A DNA stretch of 64,000 nucleotides from VRUE01 sp963718775 (lineage in GTDB: Bacteria > Actinomycetota > Thermoleophilia > Solirubrobacterales > 70-9). The stretch is from the NCBI GenBank assembly GCA_963718775.1, contig OY970377.1:1426001-1490000 (forward strand). The letters run 5' to 3'. The notes beneath the pieces are model-generated. The model was not told the origin of the DNA. It made no database searches and was given only the letters and a program-made list of their open reading frames with translations. Shown here piece by piece: positions 7,872 through 15,820 of this stretch. How positions within the stretch are numbered: the stretch's first letter is position 1; every line of letters begins with the position of its first letter. The position numbers were made by a program, and so were the translations under genes.

Positions 7872-8036
7872 GTGAACACGGATGCAGCTCGACGCAACCA
7901 AGACGACGATGCCCGAGGCTGGAACGCACAAGGGGGGGTGACCCCGGGACTCCGAGGGCGGCTCCCGATGCCCCATTTCGGCGGGGGTCGCCGTCGGGTC
8001 ATTTGCAAATCGAAGAAGACCCGGAGTCTGAACTAG
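7872..8036 (+). CDS. Putative microcin C-like (MccA-type) precursor peptide
   Basis: 54 residues from GTG 7872, which follows the purine run GGGAGAGGGAG; a TTG 24 bases upstream is an alternative. The peptide begins (M)NTDAARRNQDDDARGW, has a Gly/Pro-rich centre (PMPHFGGG) and ends in the basic tail RRRVICKSKKTRSLN. A C-terminal Asn is the hallmark of MccA-type precursors, where the MccB enzyme joins a nucleotide to that Asn. The stop codon TAG is followed at once by the ATG of the MccB-like gene, and a GGAG inside the peptide gene serves as its ribosome site. No other gene-sized frame fits here. Assigned by position, size and C-terminal Asn; no similarity search was possible. Confidence 0.5.
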   Translation: MNTDAARRNQDDDARGWNAQGGVTPGLRGRLPMPHFGGGRRRVICKSKKTRSLN

Positions 8037-9122
8037 ATGCGACCGCGTTTGAAGAGGACGATTGAAACGATAGAAGCGCCCGACGGCGATCTCGTCCTGA
8101 TGCGCTCTAGCGCCGACGACATTCGGATCTCCAATCCGAGCGCGCAGGAACGACGGTTGCTGCACGCGCTCGATGGCCGGTATTCGACCGACAAGCTAGA
8201 AGCCCTTTTCGGCGGGCGCGAGGTCGGCGGCACGCTCGCCCGGATGCTTGAGCTGGACTTGCTCGAGGATGCCGAGGACGACGAGCGTGTGCCGGCGGCA
8301 GACCTAGAGCGCTTTGACCGACAGTTGCGCTACTTCAGCGACCTAAGCCAGCGCGGTGGGGTGACACCATCCGAATGTCAGGCGCGGCTCCGCGATGCTC
8401 GTGTGGTCGTGCTCGGCGTCGGCGGCTTGGGCGGACGGGTTGCCTGGGAGTTGGCTTGCTGCGGTATCGGCCACCTCCTACTGATCGACGGCGATCGCGT
8501 AGAGCTCAGCAACCTCAACCGCCAGATCCAATACACCGAAGCAGACATTGGCTCGCGCAAGGTTGAGGTAATGGCGGAACGGCTCCGAGCCTTTAATGCG
8601 GGGGTCCACGTCACCACTGTCGCGCGACGCATGGAAAGCCAGGTTCAGCTAGCCGATTACATCGCGGGCGCGGATGCTGTCATTGACACGGCCGACTGGC
8701 CCGCCTTCGAGATCGAAAGCTGGTGCAACGCCGCATGTTTCGAGGCCGGCATTCCTCACATAGGGATGGCACAGATTCCCCCCACGGTGCGGGTTGGGCC
8801 CTTTTACGTCCCCGGAATAACCGGCTGCCACGAATGCCAGCGGATCGCATGGCGACGTGAGTATCCGCTATTCGATGTAGCGATCAAGCAGCGGAAAGGA
8901 AAACCGTACACCGCCGCCACGCTGGGCCCGGCCTCCGGGCTTATCGGTGCTCAGATCGGGATGGACGTTCTGCACTTCATAACCGGCCTCGCGGAGCCGG
9001 CGAGTCTCAATACGGCGTGCCTGTACGACTTGCGAACGATGAAGGTCAGACGCGAGCAGGTCGTGCGCGAGCCGAACTGCCCGGTCTGCTCAAGCCGACA
9101 AGAAACGGGGGTAACAAGATGA
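8037..9122 (+). CDS. ThiF/E1-like peptide adenylating enzyme, MccB-like
   Basis: 361 residues, close to E. coli MccB (about 350). Residues about 35-80 (SAQERRLLHALDGRYSTDKL...LARMLELDLLED) look like a PqqD-type RiPP recognition winged helix. The ThiF domain follows: nucleotide loop GVGGLGG 127-133, acidic LLLIDGDRVELSNLNRQ 147-163 with the conserved Asn-Arg, K175, and a zinc knuckle made by C264/C267 (GCHEC) and C348/C351 (CPVC). The segment RVGPFYVPGITGCHEC matches the GPxYVPGxTGCxEC block I recall for MccB. Such enzymes adenylate a precursor C-terminus; MccB converts Asn to an N-P-linked nucleotide. It overlaps the methyltransferase by ATGA, so co-translation is likely. Other ThiF-type RiPP roles remain possible. 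Confidence 0.78.
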   Translation: MRPRLKRTIETIEAPDGDLVLMRSSADDIRISNPSAQERRLLHALDGRYSTDKLEALFGGREVGGTLARMLELDLLEDAEDDERVPAADLERFDRQLRYFSDLSQRGGVTPSECQARLRDARVVVLGVGGLGGRVAWELACCGIGHLLLIDGDRVELSNLNRQIQYTEADIGSRKVEVMAERLRAFNAGVHVTTVARRMESQVQLADYIAGADAVIDTADWPAFEIESWCNAACFEAGIPHIGMAQIPPTVRVGPFYVPGITGCHECQRIAWRREYPLFDVAIKQRKGKPYTAATLGPASGLIGAQIGMDVLHFITGLAEPASLNTACLYDLRTMKVRREQVVREPNCPVCSSRQETGVTR

Positions 9123-9907
9123 CTACGCTTTCAGGCGCGGCGACTAGGCAAACCTACGATGCCTTTGCAGCTGCGTACGACGATTTCAACCACGGCTATA
9201 TGTACGAGCAGTGGACCGGGCGGCTCCTCGCACTTGCCGAAGACGCGGGACTTGAGGGCGATCGCCTCCTTGACGTTGGTTGCGGTACCGGCCTGAGCTT
9301 CACCCCCATGCTCGCGCGCGGCTGGCGTGTTACTGCCTGTGACATTTCACCAAACATGCTTGCGATAGCCCGGTCGAAGGTCGGCGCCGCCGCGACCCTC
9401 TTGACGGCAGACATGCGCGAACTCCCCGCGCTAGGCGAATTCAATCTCGCCTGGGCCGTTAACGACGCAATGAATTACCTGTTGACGCCGAGGGAGCTTG
9501 AATCCACGCTGCGGGGACTGGCCGCCAACTTGGCTCCTGGGGGATTCGTCCTATTCGATCTCAACACCCTCGCGACGTTTCGGAGGTCTTTTTGCACCGA
9601 ATTCGTGAGTGACCACAACGGGCGGCAATTTATCTGGCGCGGCCAAATGTCGGCGGCCAACGTCGCACCCAGCTCGATCAATGAAGCTCATTTCGAGGTC
9701 GAGGGCGAGGCTGGCTCTGCGTGTGCTCATATCCAGCGCCACTTCACGGAAAGCGAGGTGACAGCGGCGCTTGCCGAGACCGGCCTTGAGCTAACGAGGG
9801 TCGTGGGCGAGCTAGACGGCAGCCTTCATGATCGGCTTGATGAGGAGGTCCACACGAAGGCCGTCTATCTAGCGACTGCTGCTAAATCAACGCGCGCGTT
9901 CTGCTAG
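9119..9907 (+). CDS. Class I SAM-dependent methyltransferase of the RiPP cassette
   Basis: 262 residues from ATG 9119, overlapping the stop of the MccB-like gene (ATGA). Motif I is LLDVGCGTGLSFTPML (residues about 49-64), with CDISPNML (motif II), LLTADMREL and a post-I LAWAVNDAMNYLL; the C-terminal half has the mixed sheet GSACAHIQRHFTESEVTAAL. It resembles small-molecule or peptide methyltransferases. In microcin C-like clusters, tailoring enzymes modify the nucleotide moiety (aminopropyl or carboxymethyl groups); whether this one methylates the peptide, nucleotide or something else is unknown. No exporter or self-immunity gene follows; the next genes are on the other strand. Confidence 0.75.
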   Translation: MTTLSGAATRQTYDAFAAAYDDFNHGYMYEQWTGRLLALAEDAGLEGDRLLDVGCGTGLSFTPMLARGWRVTACDISPNMLAIARSKVGAAATLLTADMRELPALGEFNLAWAVNDAMNYLLTPRELESTLRGLAANLAPGGFVLFDLNTLATFRRSFCTEFVSDHNGRQFIWRGQMSAANVAPSSINEAHFEVEGEAGSACAHIQRHFTESEVTAALAETGLELTRVVGELDGSLHDRLDEEVHTKAVYLATAAKSTRAFC

Positions 9908-9937
9908 CCGTAACAACGTCTGGCCCACCTCGACGAG

Positions 9938-10210
9938 CTAGGGTGCCTCGCCAACGGCAAGCATCTTCGCCCAAATGCCACTCGCCCCCGTCATTGCCCC
10001 CGAAATCAAGATCGGGGCTCCCGCGCGCAGATCCTTACGGTGGCGATCAGCGAGCTCGTCTGGGACTTCAACCTCACAACAGGCCGTTCCGCCAGACTCT
10101 TCGTCGGGCGCAGGGAATGACACGAGGAGGACCGTGACCGGCTCTCCCTGACGGCTCTTGTCGCGCTGCGGGTCCGCAGCAATCAGGCCGGTCAGGACAA
10201 CGTGATTCAT
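9938..10210 (-). CDS. Small SSB-like OB-fold protein
   Basis: 90 residues from ATG 10210; the longer frame to 10381 adds unconvincing sequence that would overlap the next gene's end. The pattern MNHVVLTGLIAADPQRDKS...GEPVTVLLVSFPAP...CCEVEVPDELADRHRKDLRAGAPILISGAM...IWAKML matches an SSB/PriB-type OB fold (start xxVxLxGxL, middle strand, 'L.AG..I.I.G' near the end). It lacks the acidic C-terminal tail of housekeeping SSB, so it is an accessory ssDNA-binding protein. It lies between the RiPP cassette (opposite strand) and a helical hypothetical gene in the same accessory stretch. Confidence 0.6.
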   Translation of the reverse strand: MNHVVLTGLIAADPQRDKSRQGEPVTVLLVSFPAPDEESGGTACCEVEVPDELADRHRKDLRAGAPILISGAMTGASGIWAKMLAVGEAP

Positions 10211-10380
10211 TACGAGGTCGTCCTCGGCCTGAGCGATCGCCGCGCTCCTCGCGCTGTGCATCGTCTCATCGAGATTGGGCGGTGCTTTCCACAGTCTGGA
10301 ACGCCCGCCGTCCGCATCGGGCAAGGCTCCGAGGGGTTCTCGGGAGCAGACCTGGCGAAGGCGAGGAATCAGCCCGCCCA

Positions 10381-10821
10381 CTATGCGTCCGCCCCGGTCT
10401 GAGATCCGTTCCTGGCCTCGGTGCCCAACACCCGATCGCAGGCTTCGGAGACACGCTGCACGCGCTCCTGAAAAATGCGCGCCTCCTCCTTGACCTCGGC
10501 TTCCTCGCGTTTTTCGTCCGCTCGCAGAGTCGCGACTACCGAGCGGAGGCGCATAAACACCCGCCGCAACTGGCTTGGGGGCATCGTGAGATTGATAGCC
10601 GCTGTCTCCGGCAGCACGCCGCTCCAGCGAAGGTCCTCCATCAATCGCAGCTCGTCACCAAACTCAATTCCTAGTCGCTCGGCCCGCTCAAAGTCCTCGG
10701 CCTCGCACGCCATCCTGAGGTCGTCAATGCCGCTGATATGGGTACGGACCACCTCGCGGAGAGCATCCCCCTCGTCGGCGGTGATCTCTGTCGTCGTCTG
10801 GTTCAACGGGACCAACCCCAC
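10381..10821 (-). CDS. Helical hypothetical protein
   Basis: 146 residues. Begins MGLVPLNQTTTEITADEGDALREVV and is almost wholly helical and charged (DDLRMACEAEDFERAERLGIEFGDELRLMEDL, then LRADEKREEAEVKEEARIFQERVQRVSEACDRVLG with coiled-coil character). There are no membrane segments or catalytic motifs. It stands 170 bases before the SSB-like gene and downstream of an ArsR-type regulator on the same strand, so the three may be co-transcribed. Not recognised as a named family; clean coding statistics on this strand support it as real. Confidence 0.6.
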   Translation of the reverse strand: MGLVPLNQTTTEITADEGDALREVVRTHISGIDDLRMACEAEDFERAERLGIEFGDELRLMEDLRWSGVLPETAAINLTMPPSQLRRVFMRLRSVVATLRADEKREEAEVKEEARIFQERVQRVSEACDRVLGTEARNGSQTGADA

Positions 10822-10969
10822 GGCGGATTGAGCGGCCCGGCAGAGCGCTCGCCGGCCGGTCGCGCCGAGCGCTTCCCCCCTCGCCCATCAGGCCCTTGCC
10901 TCTGGATACCGAGGGTGGCGGCGGGCATCCGCTGCCTGGGGCAAGTTCGAGGACGTTGCGTCCGGAAGC

Positions 10970-11587
10970 TCATTTGGCGTCGGGCTCGGGAAGTGGCACC
11001 GCCTCGAATGAAGCGATCCCGACAATGAGCGAAAGAAGTCTCTCTGGGTCAATGACGGAGCAGCGCGCCTCAACTGCCGCGATCTTTTCTGCGAACTCTT
11101 GAGCCGCCTCGCTGATTTCGCGCTGACCATCCTCGTCTGCCGAGACAGGGCGGTAGAGATAGTGGCCGTTGTCTTTCCGGGGGCTATCTTTCGGCGGCTT
11201 GGCGTCTGCTTCGAGCGAGGCAATCGCAGCGCTCAGGAAGCTGTCCAAGGCAGCCCCCCGAAGCGCCGCGCGCATTGACTCTGGAATCGCGGGCCAGTCA
11301 ATGGCTCCAAGGAGAGAAGAGGGCTTGAGGCGATAGACCGTTTCCGTCGCTCCTCGTCGGGGAATGCGCTTAGCGACGGCAACCGCCTCGCATTCTTTAC
11401 CCAGCACTTCGGCCAGGTGATACGAGACGTTGCTCAGCGAAACCCCAAGAATCTCCGCCAGCATCGTGGCGCTCGCGGGTTCTTGCATGAGGGCATTGAG
11501 AATCTGCCGCCGCAAAGGATGGTTGAGGGCATATATCAGCCGGGAAATCGCATCTTTGTGGGCTTTCCTTCGGTTCCGTTTTGGCAT
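10970..11587 (-). CDS. ArsR/HTH_20-type transcriptional regulator
   Basis: 205 residues from ATG 11587. Residues about 14-62 (ISRLIYALNHPLRRQILNALMQEPASATMLAEILGVSLSNVSYHLAEVL) form a standard ArsR-type winged helix with the recognition helix SLSNVSYHLAEVL. The rest (ETVYRLKPSSLLGAIDWPAIPESMRAALRG...LSAAIASLEA) is helical and resembles ligand or dimer regions of 'winged helix-turn-helix' regulators common in soil actinobacteria. No metal-binding Cys pair is present, so it is not an arsenic sensor. It probably heads the run with the two downstream genes. The domain organisation resembles one half of the duplicated protein at 6439-7710. Confidence 0.78.
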   Translation of the reverse strand: MPKRNRRKAHKDAISRLIYALNHPLRRQILNALMQEPASATMLAEILGVSLSNVSYHLAEVLGKECEAVAVAKRIPRRGATETVYRLKPSSLLGAIDWPAIPESMRAALRGAALDSFLSAAIASLEADAKPPKDSPRKDNGHYLYRPVSADEDGQREISEAAQEFAEKIAAVEARCSVIDPERLLSLIVGIASFEAVPLPEPDAK

Positions 11588-11788
11588 GTCGATGCACCCG
11601 GCTTCCGGGGAGAACTGCGGCGTAAAGATTGGAATTCCTCAACCAGATTCGGATAGAGCATTTCCCCTGAGCACTAAGACTTAATGGCGGCAGTCTAGAG
11701 GTACGCGCGGAGTCTTTGGAGACAATCTCCGCACCTAAATTCGTGCCTGATGCCACTTGAGAGTCTGTAGACCTATAAGTAGGCAATC

Positions 11789-11806
11789 GCCAGTGTTCAC
11801 GCTGGC
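11789..11806. promoter_or_regulatory. Near-palindrome directly before the XRE gene
   Basis: GCCAG-TGTTCACG-CTGGC abuts the ATG at 11807, with TATAAG about 30 bases upstream as a possible -10. Placement between -10 and start fits an autorepressor site, but the arms are only five bases. Confidence 0.3.
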
Positions 11807-12025
11807 ATGGAGAGAGGCGATCTACAGCGCGTGGTTGGCGAAAACCTGCGGGCCTACCGGCGAGAGCGCGGCATCAACCAAGAAGACTTCGCGGATCGAC
11901 TTGGCCTCCACCGGACGTACCTGGGCGACATTGAGCGCGGCGAGCGCAACCTGTCCCTTCAGAAGGTCGAGCTGTTTGCTGAGGTTCTGGGCCTAGAGCC
12001 GTTGAGCCTCCTGACCCCCAGCTAA
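11807..12025 (+). CDS. XRE-family helix-turn-helix regulator
   Basis: 72 residues, a bare HTH_3 domain. VVGENLRAYRRERGINQEDFADRLGLHRTYLGDIERGERNLSLQKVELFAEVLGLEPLSLL shows all five helices, with recognition helix HRTYLGDIERGERN. Proteins of this size act as DNA-binding dimers in restriction-modification, prophage or toxin-antitoxin control. No partner gene is adjacent: the neighbours are an ArsR-type gene (divergent) and a cupin. A near-palindrome just before the start could be its own operator. It marks the right edge of the lower-GC accessory stretch. Confidence 0.85.
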   Translation: MERGDLQRVVGENLRAYRRERGINQEDFADRLGLHRTYLGDIERGERNLSLQKVELFAEVLGLEPLSLLTPS

Positions 12026-12103
12026 GTTCGTAGGGGCCGCCGAGCGGTGGTAGCGAAGTGGGCTGACGACGGCCGGTCAACGGGACGAAGGAGGCGCGTG
12101 TCT

Positions 12104-12454
12104 ATGAAAAACATCAACGGATGCACGGTTGTAGACCCGTCCGAGATCGACGGGATCTTCAACCTGACGGGAGAGGACACGGGCGGTGCGTTTTCGGCGC
12201 TGATCGGGACGATCCCCGCCGGCACCCCGGCACCGGCCCTTCATGAACACCCGACCACGGACGAGGCGTTCTACTGCGCGGCGGGCGAGGCGTCGTTCAA
12301 GCTCGGCGACGTGGAGCTGTCGGTGGCGGCGGGGAGTCTGGTCTTCGTCCCGCGCGGGACCGTCCACACCGCGTGGAACGCGGGCTCCGAGGATGTGCGG
12401 GGGATCATCTTCATCACCCCGGGCGACGTGGAGCACGAATTCGTCGAGGTCTGA
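12104..12454 (+). CDS. Cupin-domain protein
   Basis: 116 residues from ATG 12104 with GAAGGAGG ten bases before; an upstream in-frame ATG at 12047 has no ribosome site. Cupin motif 1 is ALHEHPTTDEAFYCAAGEASFKLG and motif 2 is GSLVFVPRGTVHTAWN, giving the His-x-His, Glu and His metal ligands of a single-domain beta-barrel. Substrate is not predictable; small cupins of this type are dioxygenases, isomerases or sugar/ligand sensors. It ends 25 bases from the 3' end of glyA on the opposite strand. Confidence 0.85.
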   Translation: MKNINGCTVVDPSEIDGIFNLTGEDTGGAFSALIGTIPAGTPAPALHEHPTTDEAFYCAAGEASFKLGDVELSVAAGSLVFVPRGTVHTAWNAGSEDVRGIIFITPGDVEHEFVEV

Positions 12455-12478
12455 TTGCAGCGCGGCGCGCCGTGAGGG

Positions 12479-13924
12479 TCAGACGACGAGGCCGGGGTAC
12501 AGCGGATACGCCTCCGTCAGCTCCTCGACGGTGGCACGCACTTCGTCGATTAGCGCCTGCGGGAGCTCCGGCTCTCCGCGGACGTCCTCGATCGGCCCTG
12601 CCGCCCTGAGGACGGTGGAGATCAGCTCGGCGATTCGGCCCATCTCCCCTTCGCCAAAGCCGCGGGTGGTCAGAGCCGGGGTCCCGAGCCGGATGCCGCT
12701 GGTGAACCACGGGCCGTTCGGGTCGTACGGCAGCACGTTGCGATTGAGCACGATGTTGCACTCGCGCAGGGCCGCCTCCGCCTGTCGACCGTTGAGGCCA
12801 TGCTGGCGCACATCGACGAGCAGCAGGTGGTTTTCGGTGCCGCCGGTCTGCAGCACCTCACCGCCGGCGACGAGCGCCTCGGCCAGCGCGCGCGCATTTG
12901 CGACGATCGCCGCCGCGTAGTCGCGGAACTCCGGTGCAAGCGCTTCGTGGAACGCGACGGCCTTCGCCGCCATGACGTGGGGCAGCGGTCCTCCGAGGAT
13001 CATCGGGCAGCCGCGGTCGACGACGTCCGCGAACTCGCTCGTGCACAGCACGAGACCACCGCGCGGGCCGCGCAGCGTCTTGTGCGTCGTCGAGGTCACG
13101 ATGTGCGCGTACGGAACGGGGTCGAACTCGCCCTCGAAGACGCCGCCGGCGACAAGGCCCGCGAAGTGGGCCATGTCGACCATGAACACAGCGCCGACCT
13201 CATCCGCGATCTCGCGGAAGCGACGGAAGTCGATCTTGCGCGGGTAGGAACTGTGGCCGGCGAGAATCAGCAGCGGGCGGGTCTCCAGCGCCAGCTCGCG
13301 CACTCGGTCGTAGTCGATCAGGCCTGACTCCGGATCCACCCCGTAGGGGACGATCTCGAAGAGTTTGGCGGACAGGTTCGCCCGCATGCCATGCGTCAGG
13401 TGGCCGCCTGAAGTCAGCTCCATCGCGAGCATGCGCTGGTTGACGAAACGTTGGCGCAGCTCCTCCCACTGCTCCTCGGAAAGGAGCCGCGAGTCCCGCA
13501 CGCCCTGCTCTTCGAGGTACGGCTTCTCGACGCGCTCGGCGAGGATCGCCGAGAAGGCGACGAGGTTGGCGTCGGCGCCGCTGTGCGGCTGCACGTACGC
13601 ATGGTCGGCCCCGAAAAGCTCCTGAGCCAGCGACGCGGCAGCGCCCTCGACCGTGTCGACGTTCTCGCAGCCCGCGTACCAGCGCTTGCCCGTGGCGCCC
13701 TCGGCGTACTTGTCGGTCATCCACTGGCCCATCGCCAGCTGGACGGCCGGCGAGCTGTAGTTCTCGCTCGCGATCAGCTTCAACGCGTGCCGCTGGTCCT
13801 CAAGTTCGCTGCGGATCGCGGCGGCCACCTCCGGCGCCACACCGCCGACCACCTCAAGTGCAGACTTGAAGGCCTGGCTGGCCGTGGAAGCATCGCGAAT
13901 GGTCTCGGGCGCCATGGCGCTCAT
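12479..13924 (-). CDS. glyA: Serine hydroxymethyltransferase, long form
   Basis: 481 residues. The enzyme interconverts serine plus tetrahydrofolate with glycine plus 5,10-methylene-THF using PLP. Visible landmarks: KLIASENYSS, GKRWYAGCENVDTVE, the PLP lysine in TSTTHKTLRGPRGG, and GIRLGTPALTTRGF. It is longer than the usual 415-435 residues because of an insert of about 30 residues between HSGADANLVAFSAIL and ELTSGGHLTHG, including EKPYLEEQGVRDSRLLSEEQ. An insert of this kind is known in some actinobacterial GlyA proteins and in Chlamydiales, where lateral transfer from Actinobacteria was proposed. It stands alone on the reverse strand after the pyrD operon. Confidence 0.95.
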   Translation of the reverse strand: MSAMAPETIRDASTASQAFKSALEVVGGVAPEVAAAIRSELEDQRHALKLIASENYSSPAVQLAMGQWMTDKYAEGATGKRWYAGCENVDTVEGAAASLAQELFGADHAYVQPHSGADANLVAFSAILAERVEKPYLEEQGVRDSRLLSEEQWEELRQRFVNQRMLAMELTSGGHLTHGMRANLSAKLFEIVPYGVDPESGLIDYDRVRELALETRPLLILAGHSSYPRKIDFRRFREIADEVGAVFMVDMAHFAGLVAGGVFEGEFDPVPYAHIVTSTTHKTLRGPRGGLVLCTSEFADVVDRGCPMILGGPLPHVMAAKAVAFHEALAPEFRDYAAAIVANARALAEALVAGGEVLQTGGTENHLLLVDVRQHGLNGRQAEAALRECNIVLNRNVLPYDPNGPWFTSGIRLGTPALTTRGFGEGEMGRIAELISTVLRAAGPIEDVRGEPELPQALIDEVRATVEELTEAYPLYPGLVV

Positions 13925-14071
13925 CCTAACTCGGGCGTGGATCCCCGCCGCGCGCGGACTTTGGAGGAAACAGGGAGCGAGATCTTCATACCCCTGAAGT
14001 AGCTCCGCTTGCGAGGAGAAGTCAAGTCGCCCTACCGCGACTCTCGTAATCCCAGTCGCAGAAGAACGCGA

Positions 14072-15079
14072 CTATCCCGGGCGCTGCGCATACTGAACCA
14101 CGGCATTGACAAAGCGTCGCAGCTCCGGTCTACGCTCAAGCTCAACCAGCGTCATCTCAAGGCGGATTCCCCCCCTGTAGCGGCCTTGGGGCGGCGACTG
14201 CAGCTTGGCGAACCTGCCGTCGTATATGTCGAGGTTGGCCGGCGTCGGTACCGAGCTGCCGAGCCCGTCCCTCACCTTCTCGAGCGAACAAGCACTCATC
14301 TGCCAGCCACGTTCCTCAAGGTAGGCAGCCATCTCGGCGATCTCGTGGCGGCGATCACCCAGGTCAGCCTCTCCCATCAGGACTATGTACTGCTTTGAGA
14401 GCGAGGCACGGGCACCCAGCTCCTCGACCAAGTCGAGCCATTCCTGCGTCCATTCGTCGGGCACTTTGAAGGTCTTGCGGTTGATCTGAAGGAAGGACCT
14501 AGCGTCGGACGTCAGGCGTCGGGTGATCTCGACATGGCGCTGGATGTCGACCTCAAGCCCAGCGCCGGCGACGGCTCGTAGGTCGGATTCCATCCTCCCG
14601 AGACCGCCTTCGACCAAGACCGAGTAGCCGTCCAGCATGGGGGGCGGGATGGTCGAGAGGACATCTGCGTAGGCGCTGAGTAGCTGGGCGTTGCGCGAGG
14701 CCTGAGCAGCGGTGCCATCTCGGTGCGGCAGAATCGACTGCACGACGGCCTGCCTGATCGCCCCTGAGACGCCAGCCGCGAGGCCGCTCTCGACCGCTTC
14801 GCCAACACTCTGGATCGCGGCGGAAGTCTGGCGTCGCGTCCACAGCAGCAACTCAACGCCCAGGGTGAGGAAGAACGCCATCGCAAAGCTGAAGAAGTGG
14901 ACGAGAGGGGTGGTTGGCACCTCCTTCTGACCAGTCAGCTGAGCGAGCTGGTTTAGCCCGTTCGGTAGGAACCAACCAAGCGCCAGCGAGGCGAGGAACG
15001 CGGCTAGGACCCGCGTCAGCCAGCGGCGCTCCTCCCCGAGCGAGCGTAGGCGGCGCAAGCCGCGGCTCTCCACCATCAC
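14072..15079 (-). CDS. Membrane-anchored hypothetical protein
   Basis: 335 residues. Two hydrophobic segments near the N-terminus (about 22-42, LTRVLAAFLASLALGWFLPN; about 60-82, VHFFSFAMAFFLTLGVELLLW) flank a short loop. They are followed by a soluble, mainly helical region with QAVVQSIL, SVLVEGGLGRMESDL and a mixed C-terminal part (GDRRHEIAEMAAYLEERGWQMSACSLEKV). No recognisable domain. The ATG overlaps the stop of the TauD-like gene (ATGA), so it is the last gene of the pyrD-tauD-like operon and its product may act with the dioxygenase. Function unknown. Confidence 0.65.
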   Translation of the reverse strand: MMVESRGLRRLRSLGEERRWLTRVLAAFLASLALGWFLPNGLNQLAQLTGQKEVPTTPLVHFFSFAMAFFLTLGVELLLWTRRQTSAAIQSVGEAVESGLAAGVSGAIRQAVVQSILPHRDGTAAQASRNAQLLSAYADVLSTIPPPMLDGYSVLVEGGLGRMESDLRAVAGAGLEVDIQRHVEITRRLTSDARSFLQINRKTFKVPDEWTQEWLDLVEELGARASLSKQYIVLMGEADLGDRRHEIAEMAAYLEERGWQMSACSLEKVRDGLGSSVPTPANLDIYDGRFAKLQSPPQGRYRGGIRLEMTLVELERRPELRRFVNAVVQYAQRPG

Positions 15080-15795
15080 TCGACCCAGATCCGCTCCAGG
15101 ACGCGCTCGCTGTCCGTAGGGATCGGCGAACGACCGTGGCAGACCCGCCAGTTATCGAGGACAAGGCAGTCTCCTGGCTCGATCACGAAGGTCGACTGCC
15201 TCGCCGTAAGGCTGTCGGCGAGTTCCTGCATCGCGCTTGCGACTGCCGCGGGAACCTCGGTCTCCGAGGAGACGGCCCAGTTCTCTACCTCCCGCACGTT
15301 AAAACGGACCCTGCGCACGCCATTCACCGCCTCCAGCAACGGCCGTGGGCCGAGAGCACTCGGAAAGGCTGCGGTCGAAAGCGTGCTCACCGTCTCTTGC
15401 GCGAGGTCGTCGAGGACTGCCCAGGCATCGCTAACGCAACTCTCAGTCGCGTCAGGGGCGCGGTCGACCCGATGCAGCAGAACGTAACGCGGCGGCTCGG
15501 GGCTGTTGTAGGCATCGGTGTGTAGGGGGAACTCAAGCCGCGTCGTAGAGAGGATTACGTTGCCGTGGCGATCAACCTCCCCCACGCCGTCATTGCGGGG
15601 GCGTACTAGGTATGAGTGCCCGTCGTGCATGCCGTCGGGCATTCCCACTCCCGGCTCGACGCAGGCCCCGAGGCCAGACGCCAACTCGCGTAGCTGCTCG
15701 CCTGGTTCGATGTCCGAGAGGTAGGCGACGCCATCGTCGGCAAGTGCCTGCCCGAACTCCTCAAAATAACCAGGAGTAACTGACAGTCGCCGCAC
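15076..15795 (-). CDS. TauD/TfdA-family Fe(II)/2-oxoglutarate dioxygenase
   Basis: 239 residues from GTG 15795, 25 bases after pyrD stops; the open frame extends to 15948, but that part overlaps pyrD in another frame. Iron ligands are HTDAYN (H and D) and the distal His in NWRVCHGRSPI; ERIWVE carries the 2-oxoglutarate-binding Arg. 'VIEPGDCLVLDNWRVCHGR' is the typical TauD-fold end block. Such enzymes hydroxylate small molecules such as taurine, aryloxy acids, butyrobetaine or natural-product intermediates; the substrate is unknown. The operon placement between a pyrimidine gene and a membrane protein is unusual. Confidence 0.8.
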   Translation of the reverse strand: MRRLSVTPGYFEEFGQALADDGVAYLSDIEPGEQLRELASGLGACVEPGVGMPDGMHDGHSYLVRPRNDGVGEVDRHGNVILSTTRLEFPLHTDAYNSPEPPRYVLLHRVDRAPDATESCVSDAWAVLDDLAQETVSTLSTAAFPSALGPRPLLEAVNGVRRVRFNVREVENWAVSSETEVPAAVASAMQELADSLTARQSTFVIEPGDCLVLDNWRVCHGRSPIPTDSERVLERIWVE

Positions 15796-15820
15796 GGCCG
15801 GAAAGATACCGGAGCGGTTT

